Source of the DNA: PWND01 sp964601515
GTDB lineage: Bacteria > Bacteroidota > Bacteroidia > Bacteroidales > UBA7960
Assembly: GCA_964601515.1 (NCBI GenBank)
Contig: CAZRNU010000028.1
Location: 1 to 27,855, forward strand
Length of the DNA: 27,855 nt
Reading direction: 5' to 3'
This document shows positions 7,922-15,217 of the stretch, piece after piece; the first letter of the stretch is position 1; each line of letters starts with the position of its first letter. Made by a program: the position numbers and the translations under genes. A model generated the notes under the pieces. The model worked only from the letters and a program-made list of their open reading frames with translations. It made no database searches and was not told where the DNA came from.

Positions 7922-7929
7922 CAAAGTTA
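7922..7929 (-). promoter_or_regulatory. Candidate -7 box for the LytTR gene
   Basis: TAACTTTG on the minus strand matches TAnnTTTG, 120 bases before the ATG. A partial -33 element (GTTTAC, 7953-7948) lies 18 bases upstream of it. Tentative. Confidence 0.35.
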
Positions 7930-8020
7930 ATTTAATTATTAAGAATGTAAACAGTTGACTAAAAAACGCAGCATTACCTTCATTTTTATTGACCTGGCTT
8001 TTATTTTTAAACTAATTATA

Positions 8021-8048
8021 TTGGTTTTGGAGTTTTTTGTTAATTTTG
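8021..8048 (+). promoter_or_regulatory. Candidate promoter for tRNA-Leu
   Basis: TAATTTTG at 8041-8048 is an exact -7 box, 26 bases before the mature tRNA. TTGG at 8021 may serve as the -33 element, at slightly short spacing (17 bases). Confidence 0.5.
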
Positions 8049-8074
8049 CGCCACAAAATTGTTCTTTTCTTTAT

Positions 8075-8158
8075 GCCCAGATGGTGAAATTGGTAGACAC
8101 GCTACTTTGAGGGGGTAGTGGCCGTAAGGCTGTGCAAGTTCGAGTCTTGTTCTGGGCA
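8075..8158 (+). tRNA. tRNA-Leu (anticodon GAG)
   Basis: The sequence folds as a class II tRNA. Acceptor arms are GCCCAGA (8075-8081) and TCTGGGC (8151-8157), with discriminator A. The D-arm region contains AAATTGGTAGACAC. The anticodon loop TTGAGGG is closed by CTACT/GGTAG, giving anticodon GAG. The long variable arm GGCC-GTAA-GGCT is typical of leucine, and the T-loop is TTCGAGT. CCA is not encoded: the following bases are CT. No direct repeat or integrase is nearby, so it does not look used as an integration site here. Confidence 0.97.
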
Positions 8159-8210
8159 CTTCTTCTGTAAAACATTTTTATAGTAATGCTAAAACCACCT
8201 CTTTTTATTG

Positions 8211-8218
8211 TACATTTG
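8211..8218 (+). promoter_or_regulatory. Candidate -7 box for the SNF2 gene
   Basis: TACATTTG matches TAnnTTTG, 32 bases before the ATG at 8251. No clear -33 TTTG accompanies it. Confidence 0.4.
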
Positions 8219-8250
8219 TAGCTTAAGCCTGATTTCATTTTTACACCTTT

Positions 8251-11250
8251 ATGCAATTCCAAAAAATCAAAGAAAAAGAGTTTGGGGAAAACAGATTTGT
8301 TTTTACAATTATAAATCATCCGGTTTTCGGACTTTTAATCGATGCTTTTGCTGTTAAAGTTAATGCAAAAGGTGTTTTTGGGTATGAATTTCGCAAGGTT
8401 ACGAAAAGGACATTTCACGATTTCTTTGCAGAAATTTCTGATATTGAAAAGGAATGCCTGAATTTAATTGACCAGTATTCCGATGAGAATCTTCAAAAAA
8501 GGTTTAACAGGACCAAAATTAAAGTAAAAGATTTCCTTTGTGGCTTGCAACCTGATTTTATAGCGCAATTTATTAAACCGTTTATTGATCGCAAAATATA
8601 TGAAGTTGCAGATATTTTAGCATTAAACAATGTGCCGATATTTTATAAAGGTGATGCAAACGAAAGAATTCAAGAGAAGGCTTTTCATATAAATAAGAAT
8701 ATTATAAAGCCGTTTTTTAAGTTTGAGAAAAAATGTGATCATACTTTATATTCTTTGCATTTGTATAATGAAGATGTTAAAATTGACATTCTGAATAAAA
8801 ATGCCACACTAATTTCTATATCACCATGTACTTTGATGCTTGATGGTGAAATATTAAGATTTGATGATGAATGGGATGGGAAAAAACTGATGCCTTTCTT
8901 TAATAAGGATACAATTGTAATTCCGAAATCTTCTGAAATACAGTATTTTCAAAAATTTGTCCTTAAAGCTGTTAGGAATTATCCTGTTGAGGCTATTGGG
9001 TTTAATATCGAAATTTACAAACAAGAGATTACTCCAATAATTAAGTTAGAAAATAGTATAGATGGGCGTATAGTTGCCGGACTTTATTTCAATTATGGCA
9101 ACTACATTACTTATGCCTATAAAGATCGTACAGATAACCATACATTTTTAACCACGGAAGGAGAGAACTATAAGTTTTTTAAAGTAAAAAGAAATCCAAA
9201 ACTTGAAGAAGAGTATGCAAGTTTGATATTAAGCAATGGGCTCAAACATAAATCATCAATGCATTTTACACTTTCCAATAAGATAAAAGATAACGATGAT
9301 GTAGCTGATTTTGATAACTATATGCCTTTTATAGATTGGGTTATTGCCGGTAAAGATTTTTTAGAGAAAAAGGGTTTTATCCTGAAGCAAGACTTTGCCA
9401 AAAGGCATTTTAATACTAGCAAAGCAATTATAAGCATTGATGTAGATGAAAAACAAGATTGGTTTGATCTGAAAATTGTAGTGACTTTTGGTGGATTTAA
9501 TATTCCATTCATTAAGCTGAAAGATAATATATTAAAGGGTAATAGAGAGTTTGAATTGCCCAATGGTGAAATTGCGCTAATTCCGTATGAATGGTTTGCC
9601 AGATTTAAAGATGTTTTAAAGCACAGTGTTGATAGTAAGGATGTAATAACATTAAAGCGCCATCATTATACATTGCTTTCAAATCTTGATAATGGAAAAA
9701 CATTTTCTACAAATCTAACAGAATTATTGCCGGGTAAACCGGTTGAAGTTCCAGCTTCAATTAATGCGGTATTGCGTAATTATCAGGTTGAAGGATATAG
9801 GTGGATGTATTTTTTGTATAAAAATGGCTTCGGAGGAGTTTTGGCTGATGATATGGGGCTTGGTAAAACTTTACAGGTAATTACTCTGCTTTCTAAAATA
9901 TATTGCGATAGGACTGATGTTAAAAGTGCGGAAGGTGATATTGATAGTAATAGTTCTAATAATTTTGAAGGGTTGCAGCTTGATATCTTTTCTTCCGGTG
10001 AGAGATTATTAGAAAAAATACCACCTTCGCTTATAGTTATGCCATTGTCTCTGGTTCATAATTGGATGTGTGAAATTAATAGATTTGCACCGGAATTAAA
10101 TGTTTATCAGTATGTTGGTACAGCAAGAACAACGAAAATCAATGGTTTTGCGAAATATGATGTTATATTAACTACTTATGGAACAATCAGGAATGATATC
10201 GACCTTATTAAAAATTTTGATTTCCATTATTTAATTCTTGATGAAAGCCAAGTTATAAAGAATGCGGTTTCTAAAGTGTTTCATGCCGTGAAATCTTTAA
10301 ATGCTAAGCATAGATTAGTAATGACAGGAACTCCGGTCGAAAACTCACTGACTGATCTTTGGTCGCAATTTTCGTTCTTAAATCCCGGAATGTTGGGTAA
10401 TTTGAATTTCTTTAAGGATGAATATGTTGTTCCAATTGAAAAAGAAAAGCATTCACTAAAGCGTGAAAAACTTCAGAAAATGATTAGCCCATTTATTCTT
10501 AGGCGAACAAAAGACGAAGTTGAAAAAGAGTTGCCTGAGTTGACTGAAATGATTCATTATTGCGAAATGACTGACGAGCAGGCAAGTGTTTATGAAGAAA
10601 AGAAATCTGAGGTTAGAAATTTCATTTTAGAACATATATCGCGTGAAGGATTGGAAAAAAGTAGGTTTCACATTTTAAGCGGATTAATGAATTTGAGGCT
10701 TATTGCAAACCATCCCAAAATGACAAGGCCTGATTACGAGCATTCATCAGGGAAGTATATTGAAATTATCAGGAGCATTGATAAGCTAGTTGCAGAAAAT
10801 CACAAAGTGCTTGTTTTCTCTCAGTTTGTTAAGCATTTAAATATAGTTAAAGAATATGTTGATGAAATGAAAATACCTTATAGTTTTCTTACCGGTAATA
10901 CTCCTGAAAGAGAGAGAAAGGCAATTATTAAAGAATTTCAAAATAATCCGGAACAGAAGTTGTNNNNNNNNNNGAAGGCAGGAGGAGTAGGTCTTAATCT
11001 CACAGGTGCCGATTATGTGTTTTTGCTGGATCCATGGTGGAATCCTGCTGTTGAAAGTCAGGCTGTTAACAGGGCACACAGAATAGGCCAACACAAGAAA
11101 GTTTTTGTTTATAAATTTATTACTAGAAATTCAGTAGAAGAAAAGATAATGACTTTGCAAAGACGAAAATCTGAACTTGCAGGAATGGTTATTAACTCTA
11201 ATAATCCGCTGAATTTATTGGATGTTGAACAGATTCAGAATATCCTATAA
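8251..11250 (+). CDS. SNF2-family ATP-dependent helicase/translocase (contains a 10-N assembly gap)
   Basis: This is a large SF2 SWI2/SNF2 ATPase, expected to translocate on double-stranded DNA. About 999 residues are encoded. The first ~500 residues match no domain I recognise. The motor begins near LRNYQVEGYRWM, with Walker A ADDMGLGKT (Lys539), Walker B DESQ (664-667, usually DEAQ), motif III MTGTPVEN (691-698), and the C-terminal lobe with motif V AGGVGLNLTGADYV and motif VI RAHRIGQ (941-947, Arg944). Ten Ns at 10964-10973 hide about four residues just before motif V; the frame is intact on both sides. It stands alone: no methyltransferase, nuclease or other defence partner adjoins it. 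A strong shared terminator follows. A chromosomal repair or transcription-recycling role is possible but unproven. Confidence 0.9.
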   Translation: MQFQKIKEKEFGENRFVFTIINHPVFGLLIDAFAVKVNAKGVFGYEFRKVTKRTFHDFFAEISDIEKECLNLIDQYSDENLQKRFNRTKIKVKDFLCGLQPDFIAQFIKPFIDRKIYEVADILALNNVPIFYKGDANERIQEKAFHINKNIIKPFFKFEKKCDHTLYSLHLYNEDVKIDILNKNATLISISPCTLMLDGEILRFDDEWDGKKLMPFFNKDTIVIPKSSEIQYFQKFVLKAVRNYPVEAIGFNIEIYKQEITPIIKLENSIDGRIVAGLYFNYGNYITYAYKDRTDNHTFLTTEGENYKFFKVKRNPKLEEEYASLILSNGLKHKSSMHFTLSNKIKDNDDVADFDNYMPFIDWVIAGKDFLEKKGFILKQDFAKRHFNTSKAIISIDVDEKQDWFDLKIVVTFGGFNIPFIKLKDNILKGNREFELPNGEIALIPYEWFARFKDVLKHSVDSKDVITLKRHHYTLLSNLDNGKTFSTNLTELLPGKPVEVPASINAVLRNYQVEGYRWMYFLYKNGFGGVLADDMGLGKTLQVITLLSKIYCDRTDVKSAEGDIDSNSSNNFEGLQLDIFSSGERLLEKIPPSLIVMPLSLVHNWMCEINRFAPELNVYQYVGTARTTKINGFAKYDVILTTYGTIRNDIDLIKNFDFHYLILDESQVIKNAVSKVFHAVKSLNAKHRLVMTGTPVENSLTDLWSQFSFLNPGMLGNLNFFKDEYVVPIEKEKHSLKREKLQKMISPFILRRTKDEVEKELPELTEMIHYCEMTDEQASVYEEKKSEVRNFILEHISREGLEKSRFHILSGLMNLRLIANHPKMTRPDYEHSSGKYIEIIRSIDKLVAENHKVLVFSQFVKHLNIVKEYVDEMKIPYSFLTGNTPERERKAIIKEFQNNPEQKLXXXXKAGGVGLNLTGADYVFLLDPWWNPAVESQAVNRAHRIGQHKKVFVYKFITRNSVEEKIMTLQRRKSELAGMVINSNNPLNLLDVEQIQNIL
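10964..10973. other. Assembly gap (10 Ns)
   Basis: Exactly ten Ns interrupt the SNF2 gene. The reading frame continues correctly on both sides, and the hidden residues fall where relatives have a conserved hydrophobic strand ending S-L before KAGGVGLNLT. The true length may be ten bases or a placeholder. Confidence 0.95.
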
Positions 11251-11251
11251 T

Positions 11252-11281
11252 AAAAAAGGCGCGTTACAAACGCGCCTTTTT
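11252..11281. terminator. Bidirectional Rho-independent terminator between SNF2 and gyrB
   Basis: GGCGCGTT (11258-11265) and AACGCGCC (11269-11276) form a perfect 8-bp GC-rich stem with a 3-base loop. It is flanked by six As on the left and five Ts on the right, so it works on both strands. It lies two bases after the SNF2 stop and five bases from the gyrB stop, serving the two converging genes. Confidence 0.95.
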
Positions 11282-11285
11282 AGTG

Positions 11286-13250
11286 TTAAGCATCGATTCT
11301 CGCATATTTTGCATTCTTCTCGATAAACTCTCTCCTTGGTGGAACCTCGTCTCCCATTAGCATTGAGAATATTCTGTTAGCTTCAAAAGCGTTGGTTATA
11401 TCCACTTGTCTGAGAACTCTGTATGCAGGATCCATTGTCGTTGTCCAAAGCTGTTCAGCGTTCATTTCCCCAAGACCTTTATATCTTTGAATGTGAATAT
11501 TTGATTCTTTGCCATTTACAGTATATTCCTTTACAATAGCTTGTCTTTCATCTTCACTCCATGCATATTTTTCATCCTTGCCTTTCTTTATAAGATATAA
11601 TGGGGGAGTAGCAATATATACATAGCCGTTTTCAATCAACTCTTTCATATACCTGAAGAAGAAAGTCAGAATAAGTGTTGCAATGTGACTACCATCAACA
11701 TCGGCATCAGTCATAATTATCACTTTGTGATAACGAAGCCTTTGTAGATTTAATTCTTTAGAGTCATCTTCAGTTCCAATAGATACGCCAAGAGCAGTAA
11801 ACATAGTTTTTATTTCCTCATTTTCAAATATTTTATGAGGCATAGCCTTTTCAACATTAAGAATTTTGCCTCTTAAAGGAAGAATAGCCTGGAACTTCCT
11901 GTCGCGACCTTGTTTGGCAGTTCCACCCGCAGAATCACCCTCAACAAGATAAATCTCGCACATTTCAGGGTTTTTCTCAGAGCAATCTGCTAGTTTGCCC
12001 GGCAATCCGGTACTTGATAAAACACTTTTTCTCTGTACCAATTCACGTGCTTTTCTGGCAGCGTGACGAGCTGTAGCAGCAAGAATAACCTTATTTACAA
12101 TAGTTTTTGCATCTTTAGGGTTTTCTTCAAGGTAGTTGTTAAGCATTTCGCTAACAACGGTGTCAACGGCTCCGGAAACGTCTGAGTTGCCAAGTTTTGT
12201 TTTAGTTTGTCCTTCAAATTGTGGCTCCGCAACTTTAACCGAAATTACAGCTGTTAAACCTTCTCGAAAATCGTCACCGTTTATGTCAAACTTAAGTTTA
12301 GAAAGCATGCCGGATTTGTCGGCATATGATTTAAGTGTACGTGTTAGAGCTCTGCGAAATCCTGCAACGTGAGTACCACCTTCAATTGTATTTATATTAT
12401 TTACGTATGAGTACAAGTTTTCTGTAAAAGAAGAGTTGTATTGCATTGCTACTTCTACCGGCATTGCACCTTTGTCGCTCATCATATAGACAGGAGTATC
12501 TACAAGTTTTTCCCTTGCTCCATCAAGATATTGTACAAATTCTTTTAAGCCTTCTTCTGAATAAAATGATTCATGAACAAATTCTCCATTATCATCTTTA
12601 TTTCTGCGGTCAGTAATAGATAGCCTAACTCCTTTATTAAGAAAAGCAAGTTCTCTTAATCTTGTTGAAAGTGTGTCATAGCTGTACTGGGTAACTTGAA
12701 AAATTGTATCGTCAGGTCTAAAAGTCACTACAGTACCACGCTTATTTGTTTCACCAACTTCTTTTACCGGATACATTGGAGTGCCTTTTTCGTATTCCTG
12801 AACATACATTTTGCCGCCTCTATGAACAGTTACCTTAAGATGATTAGAAAGTGCGTTTACGCATGAAACACCAACGCCATGCAGACCACCGGAAACTTTA
12901 TAACTGCCTTTGTCAAATTTCCCTCCGGCATGTAAAACAGTCATTACTACTTCAAGCGCACTGCGTTTTTCCTTTTCGTGCATGTCAACAGGGATGCCGC
13001 GTCCGTCATCTGTTACAGTTATTGAATCATCTTCATTAATCACTACATCGATGTTTTTGCAATAGCCTGCCATTGCTTCATCGATTGAGTTGTCTACTAC
13101 TTCACTAACCAAATGGTGCAGACCTTTTGTGCTAATGTCGCCAATATACATCGCAGGACGCTTCCTAACTGCCTCTAAACCCTCTAAAACCTGAATACTA
13201 CTTGCGTCATATGACCCATGATCTACCGCAGCTTTATTTACTTCTTCCAT
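11286..13250 (-). CDS. gyrB: DNA gyrase subunit B
   Basis: GyrB is the ATPase and Toprim subunit of gyrase, which introduces negative supercoils with GyrA. The 654-residue protein has the GHKL ATPase signatures SEVVDNSIDEA (49-59), DDGRGIP (81-87) and GGLHGVGVS (121-129), then QTKTKLG (348-354). The Toprim motifs are LVEGDSAGG (435-443) and DADVDG (515-520), and the C-terminus has YKGLGEMN (590-597). Length is that of the short Bacteroidetes form without the proteobacterial insertion. A longer start at 13292 exists but adds a hydrophobic, atypical N-terminus and overlaps the candidate -7 box, so MEEVNKAAVD at 13250 is preferred. No gyrA is in view. ParE is a paralogue alternative, but the motifs and length favour GyrB. 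Confidence 0.95.
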   Translation of the reverse strand: MEEVNKAAVDHGSYDASSIQVLEGLEAVRKRPAMYIGDISTKGLHHLVSEVVDNSIDEAMAGYCKNIDVVINEDDSITVTDDGRGIPVDMHEKEKRSALEVVMTVLHAGGKFDKGSYKVSGGLHGVGVSCVNALSNHLKVTVHRGGKMYVQEYEKGTPMYPVKEVGETNKRGTVVTFRPDDTIFQVTQYSYDTLSTRLRELAFLNKGVRLSITDRRNKDDNGEFVHESFYSEEGLKEFVQYLDGAREKLVDTPVYMMSDKGAMPVEVAMQYNSSFTENLYSYVNNINTIEGGTHVAGFRRALTRTLKSYADKSGMLSKLKFDINGDDFREGLTAVISVKVAEPQFEGQTKTKLGNSDVSGAVDTVVSEMLNNYLEENPKDAKTIVNKVILAATARHAARKARELVQRKSVLSSTGLPGKLADCSEKNPEMCEIYLVEGDSAGGTAKQGRDRKFQAILPLRGKILNVEKAMPHKIFENEEIKTMFTALGVSIGTEDDSKELNLQRLRYHKVIIMTDADVDGSHIATLILTFFFRYMKELIENGYVYIATPPLYLIKKGKDEKYAWSEDERQAIVKEYTVNGKESNIHIQRYKGLGEMNAEQLWTTTMDPAYRVLRQVDITNAFEANRIFSMLMGDEVPPRREFIEKNAKYARIDA

Positions 13251-13289
13251 CTTATTTTTTATTGCAATTTTTAAGTTAAAAATAACTAG

Positions 13290-13297
13290 CAAAGATA
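13290..13297 (-). promoter_or_regulatory. Candidate -7 box for gyrB
   Basis: TATCTTTG on the minus strand matches TAnnTTTG, 40 bases before the preferred gyrB ATG. No clear -33 element. Its place supports the shorter gyrB start. Confidence 0.4.
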
Positions 13298-13360
13298 CTA
13301 TTTTTATAGGGTTTTGAGAAGAAAAATGAGGGTGAAATTTAAAATAGTTATTAACATTTT

Positions 13361-13443
13361 AGTCGACAGTCGACAGTCAACAGTCAACAGTCGATAGTCA
13401 ACAGTCGGAAGTCAATCTATTCAATCTATTCAATCTATAGATT
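13361..13443. repeat. Degenerate heptamer array followed by a nonamer triplet
   Basis: Eight head-to-tail 7-bp units run from 13361 to 13416: AGTCGAC twice, AGTCAAC twice, AGTCGAT, AGTCAAC, AGTCGGA, AGTCAAT. They pass directly into three 9-bp units of CAATCTATT (13413-13439, the last diverging). The stretch ends in the 12-base palindrome AATCTATAGATT (13432-13443). It lies between the gyrB promoter region and the end of the barrel gene. Spacers are absent, so this is not a CRISPR array. Confidence 0.85.
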
Positions 13444-13451
13444 CAGCTTAG

Positions 13452-15173
13452 TTAGAAAGAATAAGAAACACCTCCAATAAAATTAAACCTTTGAGTGTGG
13501 TAGTTGTTCCACATTTGCAGCGGTTGATTTTGGATATTGTTGAAGTTTAGGAAAACAGATAAAACTCTTGTATATCTGTATTCAATTCCAATATTGGCAT
13601 CAACATGAAAGCCTTCAAGTTCTTTTGCAACAATGTTGTTTGCAGCATCATATGTTTTGGCAAATGTGGAATTTCTTGCATATCCATCCAGAGAAATTAT
13701 AATCTTATCCTGTATGTTGTATTTTCCATTTACACTCACAACTACAGATGGCATGTGCCAGGGTTGGTTCTCTTTATCCATCGAATATTCATAATAATCT
13801 GTTGCCAATCTTAGTCTGAATTTTTCACTTATTTGCGTAAAAATTTCTGCTTTAAAATTAAATCTGCTAATATTGTCATAAACCAGAGTGAATTTATTAT
13901 CCAGAATTTGTGTGGTATCGTTAACAAAGAATGCAAAATTATCTATTGTTGCATCAGAAACACTAAAGTTATAGGCAACAAATGTGCTGATAGAACCTTT
14001 AAAACCTACTGTAAGGTCTTTTTTCCTATTCTGAAATTTGTAGGGTATGTCTATGGCAGTATTCAAATAAGGATTGATTCTGGTTGTATTATAAAGGTCG
14101 TGCTTATCCAGCCCTCCTGAAAATGTTCCATAGGCAATTAAAACATCGCTAACAAGATTTGCTTCTGCATGTGCTTTCGGGTAAAACTTCATATAGGTTA
14201 GATTGTCAAATTGAGTTACAATATCTAATCCTATATAAAACTTAAAATCTCTGTATTGTGATGATAACCTTGGCTCAAGACTAATTAGTCCGTTTGAGGT
14301 TTTATTATCTGAAATTGTATAGCTGTAAAAATCTGCGTTAGCAAACAAATTGAAGTGCTGTTTTTCTGCAAATCCAAGAGGGTCGGGTGGCAGTTGCTGT
14401 CCTATTATTCCGCTTATTTTAAATAAGTTCTCTTTTGTATCAAAACGATCGGTTAAAAGTCTGTATTTAAATGCTGCTGAATGCTGAAATTTGGCGCTAT
14501 CCAAGTGATTTGTATTGTAGTTAATTCCAACGTTAAATATATTAAAGCTTTGCTTCAAATCTTCACTTGTTATATTGTCAATGTAATCCAGTGCATTTTG
14601 ATTATTCAAAAAATCATTTCTTTGAAATCCATAATAATGAACCATATCTCTCTGATAGTTCATATCAGCATTTAATGTCAAATTCTCATAAAACTTTTTC
14701 CCGTAAACATCAATGAGGTTGTTGCTGAATTGACTGTATTCATAGTTTTCAATATTTCCTGAAGATGAAAGATGTTTTATTCTTGCTCCATAGGCATATT
14801 CATTTGACCTAAGTGAATTGTAAAAACCTTCGACATACGGAGTAGAATGTGTCCCAAATCCGGCTTTAGCATGTCCTTTATATAACTTTGTTAATGGTTC
14901 TCCTCGCATTCTGGCCGGACTAATCGGTTCAACTTCGAATGAAGTTGTTATTTTTATTGGTTTTATGCTATACTCGAAAGTAGTACTAATCTTTGTAGTA
15001 TCTTCCATTGAGGGGTTTTCAAGAATTTTAAATGCTTCTGAAATAGTTGGAAGATACGGTGCAACAACTTTTATTTCATCAAAATCCAATTTCTGAGAAA
15101 ATGAGTTGTGCCAAACAGCAAAAAACATTATTATCGTTATAATTATGTTTCCGGGTTTTTTTAAGCTGTTCAT
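13452..15173 (-). CDS. Putative outer-membrane beta-barrel protein paired with a TPR protein
   Basis: The 573-residue protein begins with a signal peptide (about 1-26, ending NSFSQ) and then a short conserved-looking stretch DEIKVVAPYLPTISEAFK. From about residue 100 on it is a long series of alternating aromatic/polar strands with Asn/Asp-rich turns, typical of a large outer-membrane barrel. It ends VSYSF, and a terminal Phe is the usual signal for barrel insertion. No plug domain or TonB box is clear, so I do not call it a TonB-dependent receptor. It lies 44 bases downstream of the large TPR gene, on the same strand and probably in the same operon. Function is unknown; a channel or assembly partner of the TPR protein is possible. 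Confidence 0.7.
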   Translation of the reverse strand: MNSLKKPGNIIITIIMFFAVWHNSFSQKLDFDEIKVVAPYLPTISEAFKILENPSMEDTTKISTTFEYSIKPIKITTSFEVEPISPARMRGEPLTKLYKGHAKAGFGTHSTPYVEGFYNSLRSNEYAYGARIKHLSSSGNIENYEYSQFSNNLIDVYGKKFYENLTLNADMNYQRDMVHYYGFQRNDFLNNQNALDYIDNITSEDLKQSFNIFNVGINYNTNHLDSAKFQHSAAFKYRLLTDRFDTKENLFKISGIIGQQLPPDPLGFAEKQHFNLFANADFYSYTISDNKTSNGLISLEPRLSSQYRDFKFYIGLDIVTQFDNLTYMKFYPKAHAEANLVSDVLIAYGTFSGGLDKHDLYNTTRINPYLNTAIDIPYKFQNRKKDLTVGFKGSISTFVAYNFSVSDATIDNFAFFVNDTTQILDNKFTLVYDNISRFNFKAEIFTQISEKFRLRLATDYYEYSMDKENQPWHMPSVVVSVNGKYNIQDKIIISLDGYARNSTFAKTYDAANNIVAKELEGFHVDANIGIEYRYTRVLSVFLNFNNIQNQPLQMWNNYHTQRFNFIGGVSYSF

Positions 15174-15217
15174 TTTAATTATGTTTAATGTTAATTAATT
15201 TCGTTTGTAAAATAAAA

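Noticed and set aside
8071..8319. Minus-strand reading frame of 82 codons
   Set aside because: It runs across the tRNA-Leu gene and the SNF2 start and has no recognisable protein features.
8075..11250. tRNA-integrated genomic island
   Set aside because: No integrase and no repeat of the tRNA 3' end was found; the SNF2 gene has base composition like its neighbours.
8251..11250. SNF2 gene as part of a phage-defence system (for example DISARM-like)
   Set aside because: No methyltransferase, nuclease, DUF1998 or PLD gene adjoins it; neighbours are a tRNA and gyrB.
13251..13292. Longer gyrB start (MLVIFNLK...)
   Set aside because: The added residues are atypical for GyrB and the candidate -7 box lies in this stretch.
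13361..13443. CRISPR-like array
   Set aside because: Units are 7-9 bp and directly adjacent, with no spacers; no cas genes are present.
13452..15173. TonB-dependent receptor
   Set aside because: No plug domain or TonB box is visible and the protein is shorter than that family.
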